DNA of 64,000 nt from contig NZ_LAQO01000001.1 of NCBI RefSeq assembly GCF_000971975.1, forward strand, positions 186,001 to 250,000, in the 5' to 3' direction. Below, piece after piece: positions 1 to 7,594 of this stretch (positions are counted from its first letter, which is position 1; each line of letters starts with the position of its first letter). The notes under the pieces were generated by a model, which searched no databases, was not told the DNA's origin, and worked only from the letters and a program-made list of their open reading frames with translations. Origin of the DNA: Paenibacillus algorifonticola. Lineage in GTDB: Bacteria > Bacillota > Bacilli > Paenibacillales > Paenibacillaceae. A program made the position numbers and the translations under genes.

Positions 1-84
1 CGTCTTGTTCTCATCCCAATATTTTTGCCATTTCGGCTCTACTATCAGCGGATTATAGCCTTGCGGTTGCTGATCTTGACTCAT
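1..84 (-). CDS. leuS: Leucyl-tRNA synthetase, N-terminus only (cut by window edge)
   Basis: Only the first 28 codons lie in the window, reading leftwards from the ATG at 84-82. The peptide contains NPLIVEPKWQKYWDENKT, the typical start of bacterial LeuRS, which charges tRNA-Leu with leucine in the cytoplasm. A strong ribosome site (AAGGAGGAA on the minus strand, 91-99) sits just upstream of the ATG. The gene follows a T-box leader whose specifier reads CUC (Leu), which independently supports the identification. Confidence 0.93.
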   Translation of the reverse strand, partial: MSQDQQPQGYNPLIVEPKWQKYWDENKT

Positions 85-135
85 GAATGTTTCCTCCTTA
101 AGCTTGGTAAAGCAAAATTTCAGCGGCTTCCAAGC

Positions 136-397
136 AAAAAAGCTCCCGCCCCTAGCGTATGATCGCTAGGGACGAGAGCTGTCTCCCGTGGTACCACCCT
201 AGTTAGCCCCCGGACATGCTTTGCCGAGTGCTCACTTGTTGCCTTTAACGCAGGCCATACGGTACGCTTGCGCGCACAGCTCCAAGGTGAGATTCATATC
301 GCTGCAGGTCCGGCTTGCACCATCCGCCGGCTCTCTAAGCCATGCCCCGCGATACTACTGCTCCTCATCAACGCCAAATGTGACATTTTAAGAATTA
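136..397 (-). promoter_or_regulatory. Leu T-box riboswitch leader of leuS
   Basis: The minus strand carries the conserved T-box sequence AGGGTGGTACCACGGG (200-185), the stem I element GAGAGCC...GGTGCAAGCCGG (about 337-310) and a specifier region GAATCTCACC in which CTC (291-289) is a leucine codon. It ends in an intrinsic terminator: inverted repeat 180-141 followed by a T run at 141-136. Uncharged tRNA-Leu should pair with the specifier and with the T-box bulge and so stabilise the antiterminator, raising leuS expression on leucine starvation. The 5' end at about 397 is inferred from the promoter. Confidence 0.93.
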
Positions 398-403
398 GTT
401 CCG

Positions 404-432
404 ATTATAATGAAGCTTTGGCGCGATGTCAA
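404..432 (-). promoter_or_regulatory. Sigma-A promoter of the leuS T-box transcript
   Basis: Minus strand TTGACA (432-427), 17-bp spacer, TATAAT (409-404): a perfect consensus vegetative promoter, placed directly upstream of the T-box leader. Confidence 0.93.
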
Positions 433-459
433 GAGATAGCCCTCATATAAATTCCCTTT

Positions 460-1086
460 TTATTCCAAAACACTCACTTCTTGCATCCCTAAATGAACGA
501 TGCGTGAACGGCAGTCATTTTTTGCGATGAAAAGCGTTTCTCCTTGAGAACTAAACCCGTAAGCAATCGGTATGGCCAGCTCACTATCTCGATATTTGCC
601 GTCCGCATGGCTGGTTCCAATCAGAAAGGCACTGCTGGCTATTGCCGTTTGACGGGCAAGCGCCGTCCACTCCTCGAATTGCTCCTCGCTGAACATGCCG
701 ACGCCTATGGGATGAACGAGCAGATCAGCTCCTTGAGCCTCCTCTCCTTTCACCCCTTGCAGAACTAACTCGTCGCATAAAATATGTCCTATCTTCATGC
801 CGCTCGCTTCCACGCATAATGTATCGCTATATTTCATGCGATCCAGCAAAATACGGCCGCTTCCATCAATAATAATAGCTCTGTCCTTGGGCTGCTCATT
901 CAGTCGCCGATGGCCACCGATTAATAATTTATTGAACTGGTGGGCAAGATGGCAAGCCTGCTTTACATTTTCGTTCAAATAACCTTCTGGAAATAAAATC
1001 GCATCCGCCTCCGGATGCTTAACAAGCTCTTCTTCCAATTGAACTAGCCCCGACTCCAACTTAGGCTGCATAATCAACAGCTTCAT
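460..1086 (-). CDS. Carbon-nitrogen hydrolase (nitrilase superfamily), short form
   Basis: A 208-residue protein with the nitrilase-fold catalytic triad in order: Glu34 in FPEGY, Lys85 in RMKYSD and Cys104 in ILCDEL. Family members hydrolyse amides or nitriles (omega-amidase, N-carbamoyl hydrolases and similar). It is shorter than the usual 260-300 residues, with short linkers between the catalytic blocks and a compact C-terminus, so the substrate cannot be named. The ATG at 1086 has GGGGAG upstream. It stands alone between the leuS promoter and a divergent lipoate ligase gene. Confidence 0.8.
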   Translation of the reverse strand: MKLLIMQPKLESGLVQLEEELVKHPEADAILFPEGYLNENVKQACHLAHQFNKLLIGGHRRLNEQPKDRAIIIDGSGRILLDRMKYSDTLCVEASGMKIGHILCDELVLQGVKGEEAQGADLLVHPIGVGMFSEEQFEEWTALARQTAIASSAFLIGTSHADGKYRDSELAIPIAYGFSSQGETLFIAKNDCRSRIVHLGMQEVSVLE

Positions 1087-1202
1087 AAGCTCTCCCCTTT
1101 GTTTATATTCATCGCTATGCTATCACATCATGAAAGCATAACAAACCTATACAAGCGAAAAAGCCGCTCTCATTTATCCATGGCATTTGCCCCAAGGAGG
1201 GG

Positions 1203-1208
1203 TATAAT
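1203..1208 (+). promoter_or_regulatory. Putative -10 box for the lipoate ligase gene
   Basis: TATAAT lies 49 bp before the chosen start codon. The only -35 candidate is poor (TGGCAT at 1181-1186, 16-bp spacer), so only the -10 is convincing. Confidence 0.45.
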
Positions 1209-1256
1209 AGGAGCAGCAAGCTTTTGCAACCCATTACTATTTTCGGAGGAATCGTT

Positions 1257-2255
1257 ATGATGCGTTTTGTAAGCAACAAACATATAACAGACCCTGCGCT
1301 TAATTTGGCGCTGGAAGAATATATTTTACGGTCGCTGCCGCCGGAGGACGATTATTTACTGTTTTATATTAATGAGCCTTCCATTATTATCGGCAAAAAC
1401 CAAAATACGATGGAAGAAATCAACCCGCGCTACGTGGAGGAAAATAAAATCCATGTTGTACGCCGGCTGTCTGGCGGCGGAGCCGTTTATCATGACGAAG
1501 GGAATTTGAATTTCAGCTTCATCATGAGCGACGACGGCCAATCGTTCCATAACTTCAAAAAATTCACCGAACCGGTCGTGAAGGCACTAGCCGAGCTTGG
1601 CGTTCAGGCCGAGCTTACAGGGCGTAACGATATTCAAGTAGGCGAACGAAAAATTTCTGGCAACGCACAGTTTTCGGCGCGGGGCAGGATGTTCAGCCAT
1701 GGCACCTTGCTGTTTGATTCCGAAATCGAAAATGTCGTATCAGCTTTAAAAGCAAATCCCGAAAAATATGTGTCGAAAGCGACAAAATCGATTCGCAGCC
1801 GCGTGGCCAACATTTCCGAGTTTCTGGCAGCGCCAATCACGATTGAAGTCTTCCGCCAAAGCGTGCTTGCTTCCATTTTTGAAGGCAGTGATGAAATTCC
1901 TTACTACGAGCTGTCTGAGGAACAATGGGCAGATGTCCGCGAACTGGCACAGACGCGATATCGCAGCTGGGATTGGAATTATGGCAGATCGCCAGCATTC
2001 AATACACGCCAAACGAAGCGGATAGAAGGAGCTGGAACGTTCGATGTGCGCCTGCAAGTTGAAGAAGGCCTTATTGCAGATGCTGCCGTATACGGCGATT
2101 TCTTCGGTCGTGGCGAGAGCAGCGAATTTGCAAAGCAGCTCATTGGTCAGCGTTACGAAGCTGCTGCACTAGGCAAGCTGCTGGATGAGATCGATTTAGG
2201 CTATTATTTCGGCAAAGTGACGAAGAACGACTTAATGGGCTTGATTTTCGAATAA
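1257..2255 (+). CDS. lplA: Lipoate-protein ligase
   Basis: A 332-residue LplA/LplJ-type ligase that activates lipoate with ATP and attaches it to a lysine of E2 and GcvH proteins. The BPL/LplA catalytic domain shows RRLSGGGAVYHDEGNLNFSF (about residues 73-92) and the substrate-lysine loop NDIQVGERKISGNAQ, followed by the C-terminal accessory domain usual in true lipoate ligases (its length matches family members of about 330 residues). An upstream in-frame ATG exists at 1224, but GGAGGA (1245-1250) sets the start at the ATG at 1257 (a second ATG follows at 1260). It is monocistronic, followed by a strong terminator. Confidence 0.92.
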   Translation: MMRFVSNKHITDPALNLALEEYILRSLPPEDDYLLFYINEPSIIIGKNQNTMEEINPRYVEENKIHVVRRLSGGGAVYHDEGNLNFSFIMSDDGQSFHNFKKFTEPVVKALAELGVQAELTGRNDIQVGERKISGNAQFSARGRMFSHGTLLFDSEIENVVSALKANPEKYVSKATKSIRSRVANISEFLAAPITIEVFRQSVLASIFEGSDEIPYYELSEEQWADVRELAQTRYRSWDWNYGRSPAFNTRQTKRIEGAGTFDVRLQVEEGLIADAAVYGDFFGRGESSEFAKQLIGQRYEAAALGKLLDEIDLGYYFGKVTKNDLMGLIFE

Positions 2256-2263
2256 AAGCAAAC

Positions 2264-2306
2264 AGCGCCCCGGCTTTCACTTATAAGAGAGCCCGGGGCG
2301 CTTTTT
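2264..2306 (+). terminator. Intrinsic terminator after lplA (probably bidirectional)
   Basis: AGCGCCCCGG...CCGGGGCGCT inverted repeat followed by TTTTT. It separates lplA from the convergent VanZ gene and may serve both. Confidence 0.85.
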
Positions 2307-2330
2307 ATTTCACACGGTAGGATGGAAGCA

Positions 2331-2807
2331 TCAATAGGTTCGTTGAATTCCTCTTTTAAGATTTGTAAGCTTCCGGAAGCAAACAAGGATACCATAACCA
2401 AGTACAACAGCAGCGCTGTTCATGAGAATATCATCGATGTCGAAGCTGCCTCGTCTCGTAAGCATTTGCAGCACTTCCAGCAGTGTTATAAATAGCATAA
2501 ACGACAGCAGCGTCTTGCCCAGCCGCCAGCGAAAAACGATCGGCAATGCGAGGCCAAATGGCACAAATACGGCAATGTTGCCGACCATATTAATGATCCA
2601 GTCCCACAAGTGTATATGATGAAAGTTCGTTACATACAGCTTGATGGTCGAAAAAGGAATGATATTATATCGGAGCTCCGCACTGCTTCTCGCCTGCCTG
2701 CCAAAGCCAAAAAACATCGCATAAATGAGCCATATCGTATAAACGAAAATAAGAGCGGCTGTCACTTTTCGTGCAAAGGAACCGGAATTTCCGCCTGCCT
2801 GCTTCAA
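2331..2807 (-). CDS. VanZ-like membrane protein
   Basis: A 158-residue protein with about four transmembrane segments and VanZ-family landmarks: YNIIPFSTI, WDWIINMVGNIAVFVPFG and a LLEVLQM...RRGSFDIDDILMNSAAVVLGYG stretch. VanZ itself gives low-level teicoplanin resistance, but most relatives in Firmicutes have no assigned role and may affect the cell envelope. The start is TTG (2807), placed by GGAGGGGCG six bases upstream. The upstream (DinB-GNAT) gene ends only 28 bp away, so the two may be cotranscribed. Confidence 0.85.
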   Translation of the reverse strand: MKQAGGNSGSFARKVTAALIFVYTIWLIYAMFFGFGRQARSSAELRYNIIPFSTIKLYVTNFHHIHLWDWIINMVGNIAVFVPFGLALPIVFRWRLGKTLLSFMLFITLLEVLQMLTRRGSFDIDDILMNSAAVVLGYGILVCFRKLTNLKRGIQRTY

Positions 2808-2835
2808 CGTAATCGCCCCTCCACTTCCGTTCGGG

Positions 2836-4092
2836 TTATTGGGACGCAGCTATTTTTCTCACCCGATACCAGTAGTTATATTGCAGTGTAAAGCCCAGCT
2901 TGTCATACAAGCGGTTAGCCGCCTCATTGGCGTGCGTAACGAGCAGATAGCTGTGCTCCGCCCCACTCTCCTTGCCCCACTGCAAAATATGGAGCAGGAG
3001 TTGCTCGCCAAATCCACGCCTGCGAAAATCCGGCGAGGTCACGACGGCATACAGACCGATATATCCTCGCTCCATAACGCCAATGCCGCAAGCCGCTGGC
3101 ACTCCCTCTACATAAAGCACAACAAAGGCTGTTTGAAACGGCGGCGATGCAAACATATTTTTAAGCGTCTCCCGCTCGTCAGCAGTGTGCTTCGCCATAG
3201 ACATATAGGCTTCCAGCCAAGCTTCGCTTAAAAAGGGGTCGATGCGAACGTCTAGGCCGCCAGCCGGTTTACGCATTTGATCAAGGGGAGCCGTCTTGAC
3301 ATAGACTGGATCTATCTTGTCGTAGCCTCGCAGCGCGAGCGTCTCATCCAACTCCGGCGGCTGGGAGAATGGCGTGATTTTATAGGCCGTATCCAATCCA
3401 CGCGCCGTATAAAAAGCTTCGCCATAGGCGATTTTGCGCGAAAGCTCTTCCCCGCTGCAGGCTACTGGTACAATGGAGTTTGAACGTTTTGTATAGCCAT
3501 TCGCCAGACGCAGCTGCCACCCCTCATACATCAGTACCTGAAGCGCAGGCCAAGCATTCATCGACAGCTCCTCCAGCTTGAGATGAAGCTGCTCCTCAGA
3601 GGACGGCTCTAATGCTGCACTGTCCAAAAGCTGCTTAATCTGTGCCATATGATGCCTATCATGAGCGATAAAATCTGTCAAATACGCCTGCAGCCGGAAT
3701 GGATGCCCATCGCTATCCGTGTACTCAGCCGCATATTGCTGCTCCGGCAAAGCTTGAATGAGCCCCGTAATCGCTTCACGGTCCTGAATCGTCTGCCTGA
3801 TCAGCTTGGCAATCGAAGTATAGCGTCCATAAAGGCGGGCATTTTCATTAAAAGCATCATAATCCAAATGCTTGAGCGTCAGCGCCTGCTGCCGGCCCAC
3901 TCTCTCAATGGCTGTCGTGAGAAAATAACGATCCCATAGCGCAATATGAGCGACTACTTCGCGAACGGACCATTTTCCCGGAGCCAAGCTCAGCTCCCAT
4001 ACCGCTTCATCCTGCTGCTCCAGTGTCTCCACAAAGATAATCCATTCCTGAAAATACTTGAGCAACTGCTGTTTCCCCTGTCCCTGCTCCAT
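2836..4092 (-). CDS. DinB-like domain fused to a GNAT acetyltransferase
   Basis: A 418-residue two-domain protein. The N-terminal half (about 1-165) is a DinB/YfiT-type four-helix bundle, with His residues suited to metal binding (VVAHIALWDRY and DFIAHDRHHMAQIKQLL). The C-terminal half (about 190-418) is a GNAT N-acetyltransferase, with the acetyl-CoA loop VVTSPDFRRRGFGEQLL and the C-terminal YLLVTHANEAANRLYDKLGF. Substrates are unknown. An in-frame extension upstream to 4248 lacks a ribosome site, whereas GAGGGAGAG precedes the ATG at 4092, so this start is preferred. The region 4093-4264 upstream has no gene that I can support. Confidence 0.82.
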   Translation of the reverse strand: MEQGQGKQQLLKYFQEWIIFVETLEQQDEAVWELSLAPGKWSVREVVAHIALWDRYFLTTAIERVGRQQALTLKHLDYDAFNENARLYGRYTSIAKLIRQTIQDREAITGLIQALPEQQYAAEYTDSDGHPFRLQAYLTDFIAHDRHHMAQIKQLLDSAALEPSSEEQLHLKLEELSMNAWPALQVLMYEGWQLRLANGYTKRSNSIVPVACSGEELSRKIAYGEAFYTARGLDTAYKITPFSQPPELDETLALRGYDKIDPVYVKTAPLDQMRKPAGGLDVRIDPFLSEAWLEAYMSMAKHTADERETLKNMFASPPFQTAFVVLYVEGVPAACGIGVMERGYIGLYAVVTSPDFRRRGFGEQLLLHILQWGKESGAEHSYLLVTHANEAANRLYDKLGFTLQYNYWYRVRKIAASQ

Positions 4093-4264
4093 GAACCGCT
4101 CTCCCTCGCTTTGCTTCCCCCAATATATGAGCTTGCTTCTATGATTGGTTTCATTAAACTCGTAAAATTGAAATCTCGTATTTTGCATGCCATAACATAG
4201 GTTTCGCCCTCTTGTCGAAGCAAAACAGCCGCCCTGACGGCGGCACATGCCATTCCATTAACCA

Positions 4265-4567
4265 TTAAAGCAATTTAAAGCGGGTTATTTGGTCGAACTT
4301 CTGCTCCGCCATTAAAATCGGACGCTGCTTCGGCCCAAACAGATCAAAATGCGGATAGTTGTCGCGGTAGTGAATGTACCGGGGATCGAGCCCATAGGAC
4401 ATGCACCATTCCGCCAGCTTGTCTATATTGGAGCAGCCTACCTTCGTTACCGTCTTCATGGTCGGAAAGCGTGGGTCCAGCCAATAATGCGTCAAAAAAG
4501 CAATTTCGCCGCTCTGCACCCGCTCCTTCCAGACATTCATTTCGGTTCTGGATATGCCAAATGCCAC
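4265..4567 (-). CDS. Conserved small protein (YneQ-like)
   Basis: A 100-residue soluble protein beginning MAFGISR and containing IAFLTHYWLDPRFPTMKTVT, VGCSNIDKLAEWC and YPHFDLFGPKQ. I recall this as a conserved Bacillales family of unknown role (similar to B. subtilis YneQ); that match is from memory. The start is GTG at 4567, preceded by AGGAGATGGACGG. It ends just before 4264 and begins 12 bp after the YwbE stop codon, so the two probably form an operon. Confidence 0.7.
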   Translation of the reverse strand: MAFGISRTEMNVWKERVQSGEIAFLTHYWLDPRFPTMKTVTKVGCSNIDKLAEWCMSYGLDPRYIHYRDNYPHFDLFGPKQRPILMAEQKFDQITRFKLL

Positions 4568-4579
4568 CCGTCCATCTCC

Positions 4580-4780
4580 TTATTCCCCTGGTAAAATATG
4601 CTTAACGCGGCCTACTTGCCCGTCCGTCAGCCGAACCTTAATGCCATGCGGATGCGTGCCGGAATTCGTCAGCAAATCCTTGACGATGCCTCTCGTCAGC
4701 TTGCCCGTACGCTGATCCTGCTTTAGCACAATGTCGACCTGCTGGCCCGGCTTGACTGCTGCGCGATTCGTTCCGTTCAT
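4580..4780 (-). CDS. ywbE: YwbE family protein
   Basis: A 66-residue basic protein with the family-typical MNGTNRAAVKPGQQVDIVLK start and TGKLTRGIVKDLLTNSGTHP, followed by HGIKVRLTDGQVGRVKHI. The family is widespread and predicted to be beta-barrel-like; its function is unknown. The ATG has a strong site (GAAAAGGAAGGG) upstream. It leads a two-gene unit with the YneQ-like gene. Confidence 0.88.
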   Translation of the reverse strand: MNGTNRAAVKPGQQVDIVLKQDQRTGKLTRGIVKDLLTNSGTHPHGIKVRLTDGQVGRVKHILPGE

Positions 4781-4964
4781 GTGTTACCCTTCCTTTTCAA
4801 AAAAGCGTGGTGAACCAGAGTGTCCACTCCGTTACGACTTTTCACCATACTTTAAACTTTTCTTTCAAAATAGCATAGCATATGTGCAGGAAAGATGCAC
4901 ATGATAGGTACAACCTGTTATACTTAACACCAAACGATGTTTAATGAAATGAGGAAATTGTCTA

Positions 4965-6797
4965 ATGTCAACTGATTTTACTGCAATGGGCGTCATGCCG
5001 GAGCTGGCCTCGCGTCTCCATGAGAACGGAATTACCGAGCCAACCCCGGTTCAAAAAAAATCGATTCCCGTGCTGCTTGCGGGACAAGACGTCATTGCCC
5101 AAGCTCAAACCGGAACAGGCAAAACGCTTGCCTTTGCCTTGCCTATATTGCAGCGCATTCAAGTGCACAAGGAACAGGTGCAGGCGCTTATTTTGACTCC
5201 AACCCGCGAGCTCGCCATTCAAATTACGAGCGAGCTGACGAAGCTTGCTCCGACTGTTGGCGCTACGGTGCTAGCCGCTTACGGCGGGCAGGATGTTGTC
5301 GCACAAATTCGCAAGCTGAACAACGCTCCCCATATCGTTGTAGCAACACCTGGTCGATTGCTTGACCATATTCGCCGGGAGACGATCAACCTGGGCAAGC
5401 TGAAAATGCTCGTGCTGGATGAGGCTGACCAAATGCTGCATATGGGCTTCCTGCCGGAAGTCGAGAATATTATTGCGCATATGCCTCGCGCACGCCAGAC
5501 GATGCTGTTTTCGGCTACGATGCCGGAAGCGATTAAGCGCCTTGCTGCCAACTATATGAATACGCCAGTCGATATTCGTATTCAAAGCACGCATGTGACG
5601 CTGGATAACATTAAGCAATTCGTCATTGAAACGACAGATCGCGGACGTGAACGTGCCGTTATGCAGCTGATTGAGCAGCATAACCCTTATTTGGCCGTTA
5701 TTTTCTGCCGGACGAAAGTGCGGGCCAAAAAACTGAATGCTGCTTTGCAGGATAAAGGCATTCCTTCGGACGAGCTGCATGGCGACTTGACGCAGGCGAA
5801 GCGCGAGCAGGTCATGAAGCGTTTCCGCGATGCCAAGCTGCAAATTCTCGTTGCAACGGATGTCGCTGCGCGCGGGCTTGATGTAGAAGGTGTTACACAT
5901 GTGTACAACTATGATGTGCCACAGGATTCGGAAATTTATATTCACCGTATTGGCCGTACAGGACGTGCCGGTCAGCGCGGTACAGCGGTAACTCTCTCTT
6001 CCCCGCATGATCGCGGCGCTGTTGCTCATATTGAGCGCAGCATTGATGCTTCGCTACAGCGCTTTACGATTGATGAAGAAGGCCAATTAACAGCCGACAA
6101 CACGAAGCGCTCTGCAGCTCCAGCCAAAGCATATGGCAGAGATTCTTCCTCGTCAGAGCGCGGCGGCAGAGCACGCGGCGGACGCGATTCGGGACGATCC
6201 GGCCAGCAAGGTCGCCGCGGTGGCGAATCCTCTGGTGGACGTGGACGCCAGCAGGCTGGCGGCAGAGGCCGTGGGCAGCAGGCTGAAAGGTCAGCAGCTC
6301 CAAGCAAATCGGACGGCGGCAGCCCATGGGAAGCAGCAAGTGGCGGCGATACTGGAAGCAAGCGTGGCGGCAAAGGAGGGCGTAGCTTCGGTGGTAACGA
6401 GCGCAGCGAACGCTCCTCCGGCCCTCGCGGCTTCGGCGGCGGTGAACGCAGTGAACGTCCTGCGGGTCCTCGCAGCTTCGGCGGCGGTGAACGCAGCGAG
6501 CGCCCCGCAGGTCCTCGCAGCTTCGGCGGCGGCGAGCGCAGCGAACGCCCTGCAGGTCCTCGCAGCTTCGGCGGCGGCGAGCGCAGCGAACGCCCTGCAG
6601 GTCCTCGCAGCTTCGGCGGCGGCGAGCGCAGCGAACGTGCTTCCTCAGGAGCACCACGCAGCTCTGGAGCACGCAGTTCCGGTGGACGGAGCTCTGGTTC
6701 TGGCAGCGGCGGCCGCAATTCCGGCGGTTCCAGCCGTGGCTCCAGCCCTTCCCGTGGCGGCGGCGGAGCTGGAAGCAGTCGCGGTCGCAAAAGATAA
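4965..6797 (+). CDS. DEAD-box RNA helicase with long RGG/Ser-rich tail
   Basis: A 610-residue ATP-dependent RNA helicase. The RecA-like domain 1 has the Q motif (TEPTPVQKKSIP), Walker A AQTGTGKT (47-54), PTRELA, DEAD (152-155) and SAT; domain 2 has IFCRTK, the [10 protein letters not shown] motif and [10 protein letters not shown]. From about residue 385 the protein becomes a low-complexity Arg/Gly/Ser RNA-binding tail, including six 15-residue repeats (473-562) built on RSFGGGERSERPAGP. The role is probably ribosome assembly, RNA decay or cold adaptation. It is monocistronic; the 180-bp upstream region has a weak promoter candidate (TGCACA-17-TATACT, 4896-4924). It is a paralogue of the CshA-like gene at 26978. 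Confidence 0.93.
   Translation: MSTDFTAMGVMPELASRLHENGITEPTPVQKKSIPVLLAGQDVIAQAQTGTGKTLAFALPILQRIQVHKEQVQALILTPTRELAIQITSELTKLAPTVGATVLAAYGGQDVVAQIRKLNNAPHIVVATPGRLLDHIRRETINLGKLKMLVLDEADQMLHMGFLPEVENIIAHMPRARQTMLFSATMPEAIKRLAANYMNTPVDIRIQSTHVTLDNIKQFVIETTDRGRERAVMQLIEQHNPYLAVIFCRTKVRAKKLNAALQDKGIPSDELHGDLTQAKREQVMKRFRDAKLQILVATDVAARGLDVEGVTHVYNYDVPQDSEIYIHRIGRTGRAGQRGTAVTLSSPHDRGAVAHIERSIDASLQRFTIDEEGQLTADNTKRSAAPAKAYGRDSSSSERGGRARGGRDSGRSGQQGRRGGESSGGRGRQQAGGRGRGQQAERSAAPSKSDGGSPWEAASGGDTGSKRGGKGGRSFGGNERSERSSGPRGFGGGERSERPAGPRSFGGGERSERPAGPRSFGGGERSERPAGPRSFGGGERSERPAGPRSFGGGERSERASSGAPRSSGARSSGGRSSGSGSGGRNSGGSSRGSSPSRGGGGAGSSRGRKR
6381..6650 (+). repeat. Six 45-bp tandem repeats inside the helicase gene
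   Basis: Six in-frame 45-bp units (starting at 6381, 6426, 6471, 6516, 6561 and 6606) encode RSFGGGERSERPAGP variants. Units 3-5 are identical at the protein level and nearly identical in DNA; the outer units are diverged (GGN, SSG, ASS). Such an array is prone to copy-number change. It also opens long spurious reading frames on both strands. Confidence 0.95.
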
Positions 6798-6809
6798 ATA
6801 CACAGATCA

Positions 6810-6853
6810 AGCAGCTTTCCGTCGATCCCCATCGGCGAAGGCTGCTTTTTTTA
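6810..6853 (+). terminator. Intrinsic terminator after the DEAD-box helicase
   Basis: AGCAGC...GCTGCT stem (with an inner TTTCCGTCGAT/ATCGGCGAAG pairing) followed by a run of seven T. Confidence 0.8.
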
Positions 6854-6970
6854 TCCTTCCTGAGCATTCATCTCGGTAACAGCCATCATAAGCTGGTGGA
6901 GTTAGCGGCCTTACAAGAGCCCAATTATAAATGACCCATGACAGGAGTCCATTCCAAACAGGTCGAAGTA

Positions 6971-6979
6971 CATACAATA
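6971..6979 (+). promoter_or_regulatory. Sporulation-sigma-like -10 element upstream of the YjcZ-like gene
   Basis: CATACAATA matches the sigma-E/sigma-K -10 consensus (CATACAnT / CATAnnnTA). A possible -35 is ATT at 6951-6953, 17 bp upstream. A vegetative-looking TATAAT at 7009-7014 also exists, so the assignment is tentative. Confidence 0.45.
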
Positions 6980-7060
6980 CTGTATACCGAGCGGCAGGGA
7001 AAGAACATTATAATGAAGCAGCACCCTAAGCCGGAAATTAACTGTACAGGAGGAGTTAGC

Positions 7061-7153
7061 GTGTCTGGTGTACATGGAGGCTTCACATCGACGGGTGCCA
7101 TCCTGGTCCTGTTTATTCTTCTGGTCATCATAACTAAAGGATTTTTGTACTAA
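7061..7153 (+). CDS. Tiny YjcZ-type sporulation membrane peptide
   Basis: A 30-residue peptide, nearly all hydrophobic after a Gly-rich start: SGVHGGFTSTGAILVLFILL then VIITKGFLY. The TSTGAILVLFILLVI core is typical of YjcZ/YhjA-like peptides made in the developing spore. The start is GTG at 7061, seven bases after a perfect AGGAGG; an in-frame ATG at 7013 would add 16 residues but has only a weak site. A sporulation-type -10 lies about 90 bp upstream and a terminator follows at once, so it is an independent short transcript. Annotation pipelines often miss this gene class. Confidence 0.8.
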   Translation: MSGVHGGFTSTGAILVLFILLVIITKGFLY

Positions 7154-7174
7154 TCCGTACCAAACACAGCATGC

Positions 7175-7210
7175 AAAAAACCGCTGGAATTCGCGCTCCG
7201 GCGGTTTTTT
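7175..7210 (+). terminator. Bidirectional terminator after the YjcZ-like gene
   Basis: AAAAAACCGCTGGA...TCCGGCGGTTTTTT near-perfect inverted repeat with T runs in both directions. Confidence 0.88.
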
Positions 7211-7247
7211 CTGCTTTTTATAGCTCCTGCTGCGCAAGGAACAAAGC

Positions 7248-7460
7248 TCACTTTTTATTTTTACCCTTATGCCTAATCAGACGCAAGCCCCGTTTAATGC
7301 TCTCGGTTCCCGCAAAGCTCAGCGTTCCTGCCAAAATAGCGTTATGCAGCAGCTTGAGCCCGACATTGTATGTCACCATGCCGATCACGATTTCAATTAT
7401 AATGAAACGCCTGATATCTGCTGAAGTAATGACGTATACTTTAAAGGTTTGGACGCGCAA
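7248..7460 (-). CDS. Possible small membrane protein (uncertain)
   Basis: An open frame of 70 codons with a hydrophobic stretch (FIIIEIVIGMVTYNVG) and a Lys/Arg-rich end (LIRHKGKNKK), ending just before the bidirectional terminator at 7175-7210. No clear ribosome site precedes the first start, nor the internal Met at about residue 28, and I do not recognise the family. The terminator position and membrane-like composition argue for a gene; the missing ribosome site argues against. The remaining 7461-7594 shows nothing I can name. Confidence 0.3.
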   Translation of the reverse strand: MRVQTFKVYVITSADIRRFIIIEIVIGMVTYNVGLKLLHNAILAGTLSFAGTESIKRGLRLIRHKGKNKK

Positions 7461-7594
7461 GCGGCAATCACCCCGGAATGGTATTTATTAACCTACCCTA
7501 TGATGCTGACAGATTGTCTCATTCATCATGCTTCGAAGGCTGCCACTCTAACGCTTATGTTAAACCCTTACCTGTTATTTTGTATGTCCTGTCA

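Noticed and set aside
268..450. Plus-strand frame upstream of leuS
   Set aside because: It lies across the T-box leader and its promoter.
6026..6867. Long open frames on the minus strand and in the second plus frame across the helicase tail
   Set aside because: They mirror the 45-bp Gly/Arg/Ser repeats and high-GC codons of the real helicase gene; the peptides are low-complexity and have no ribosome site.
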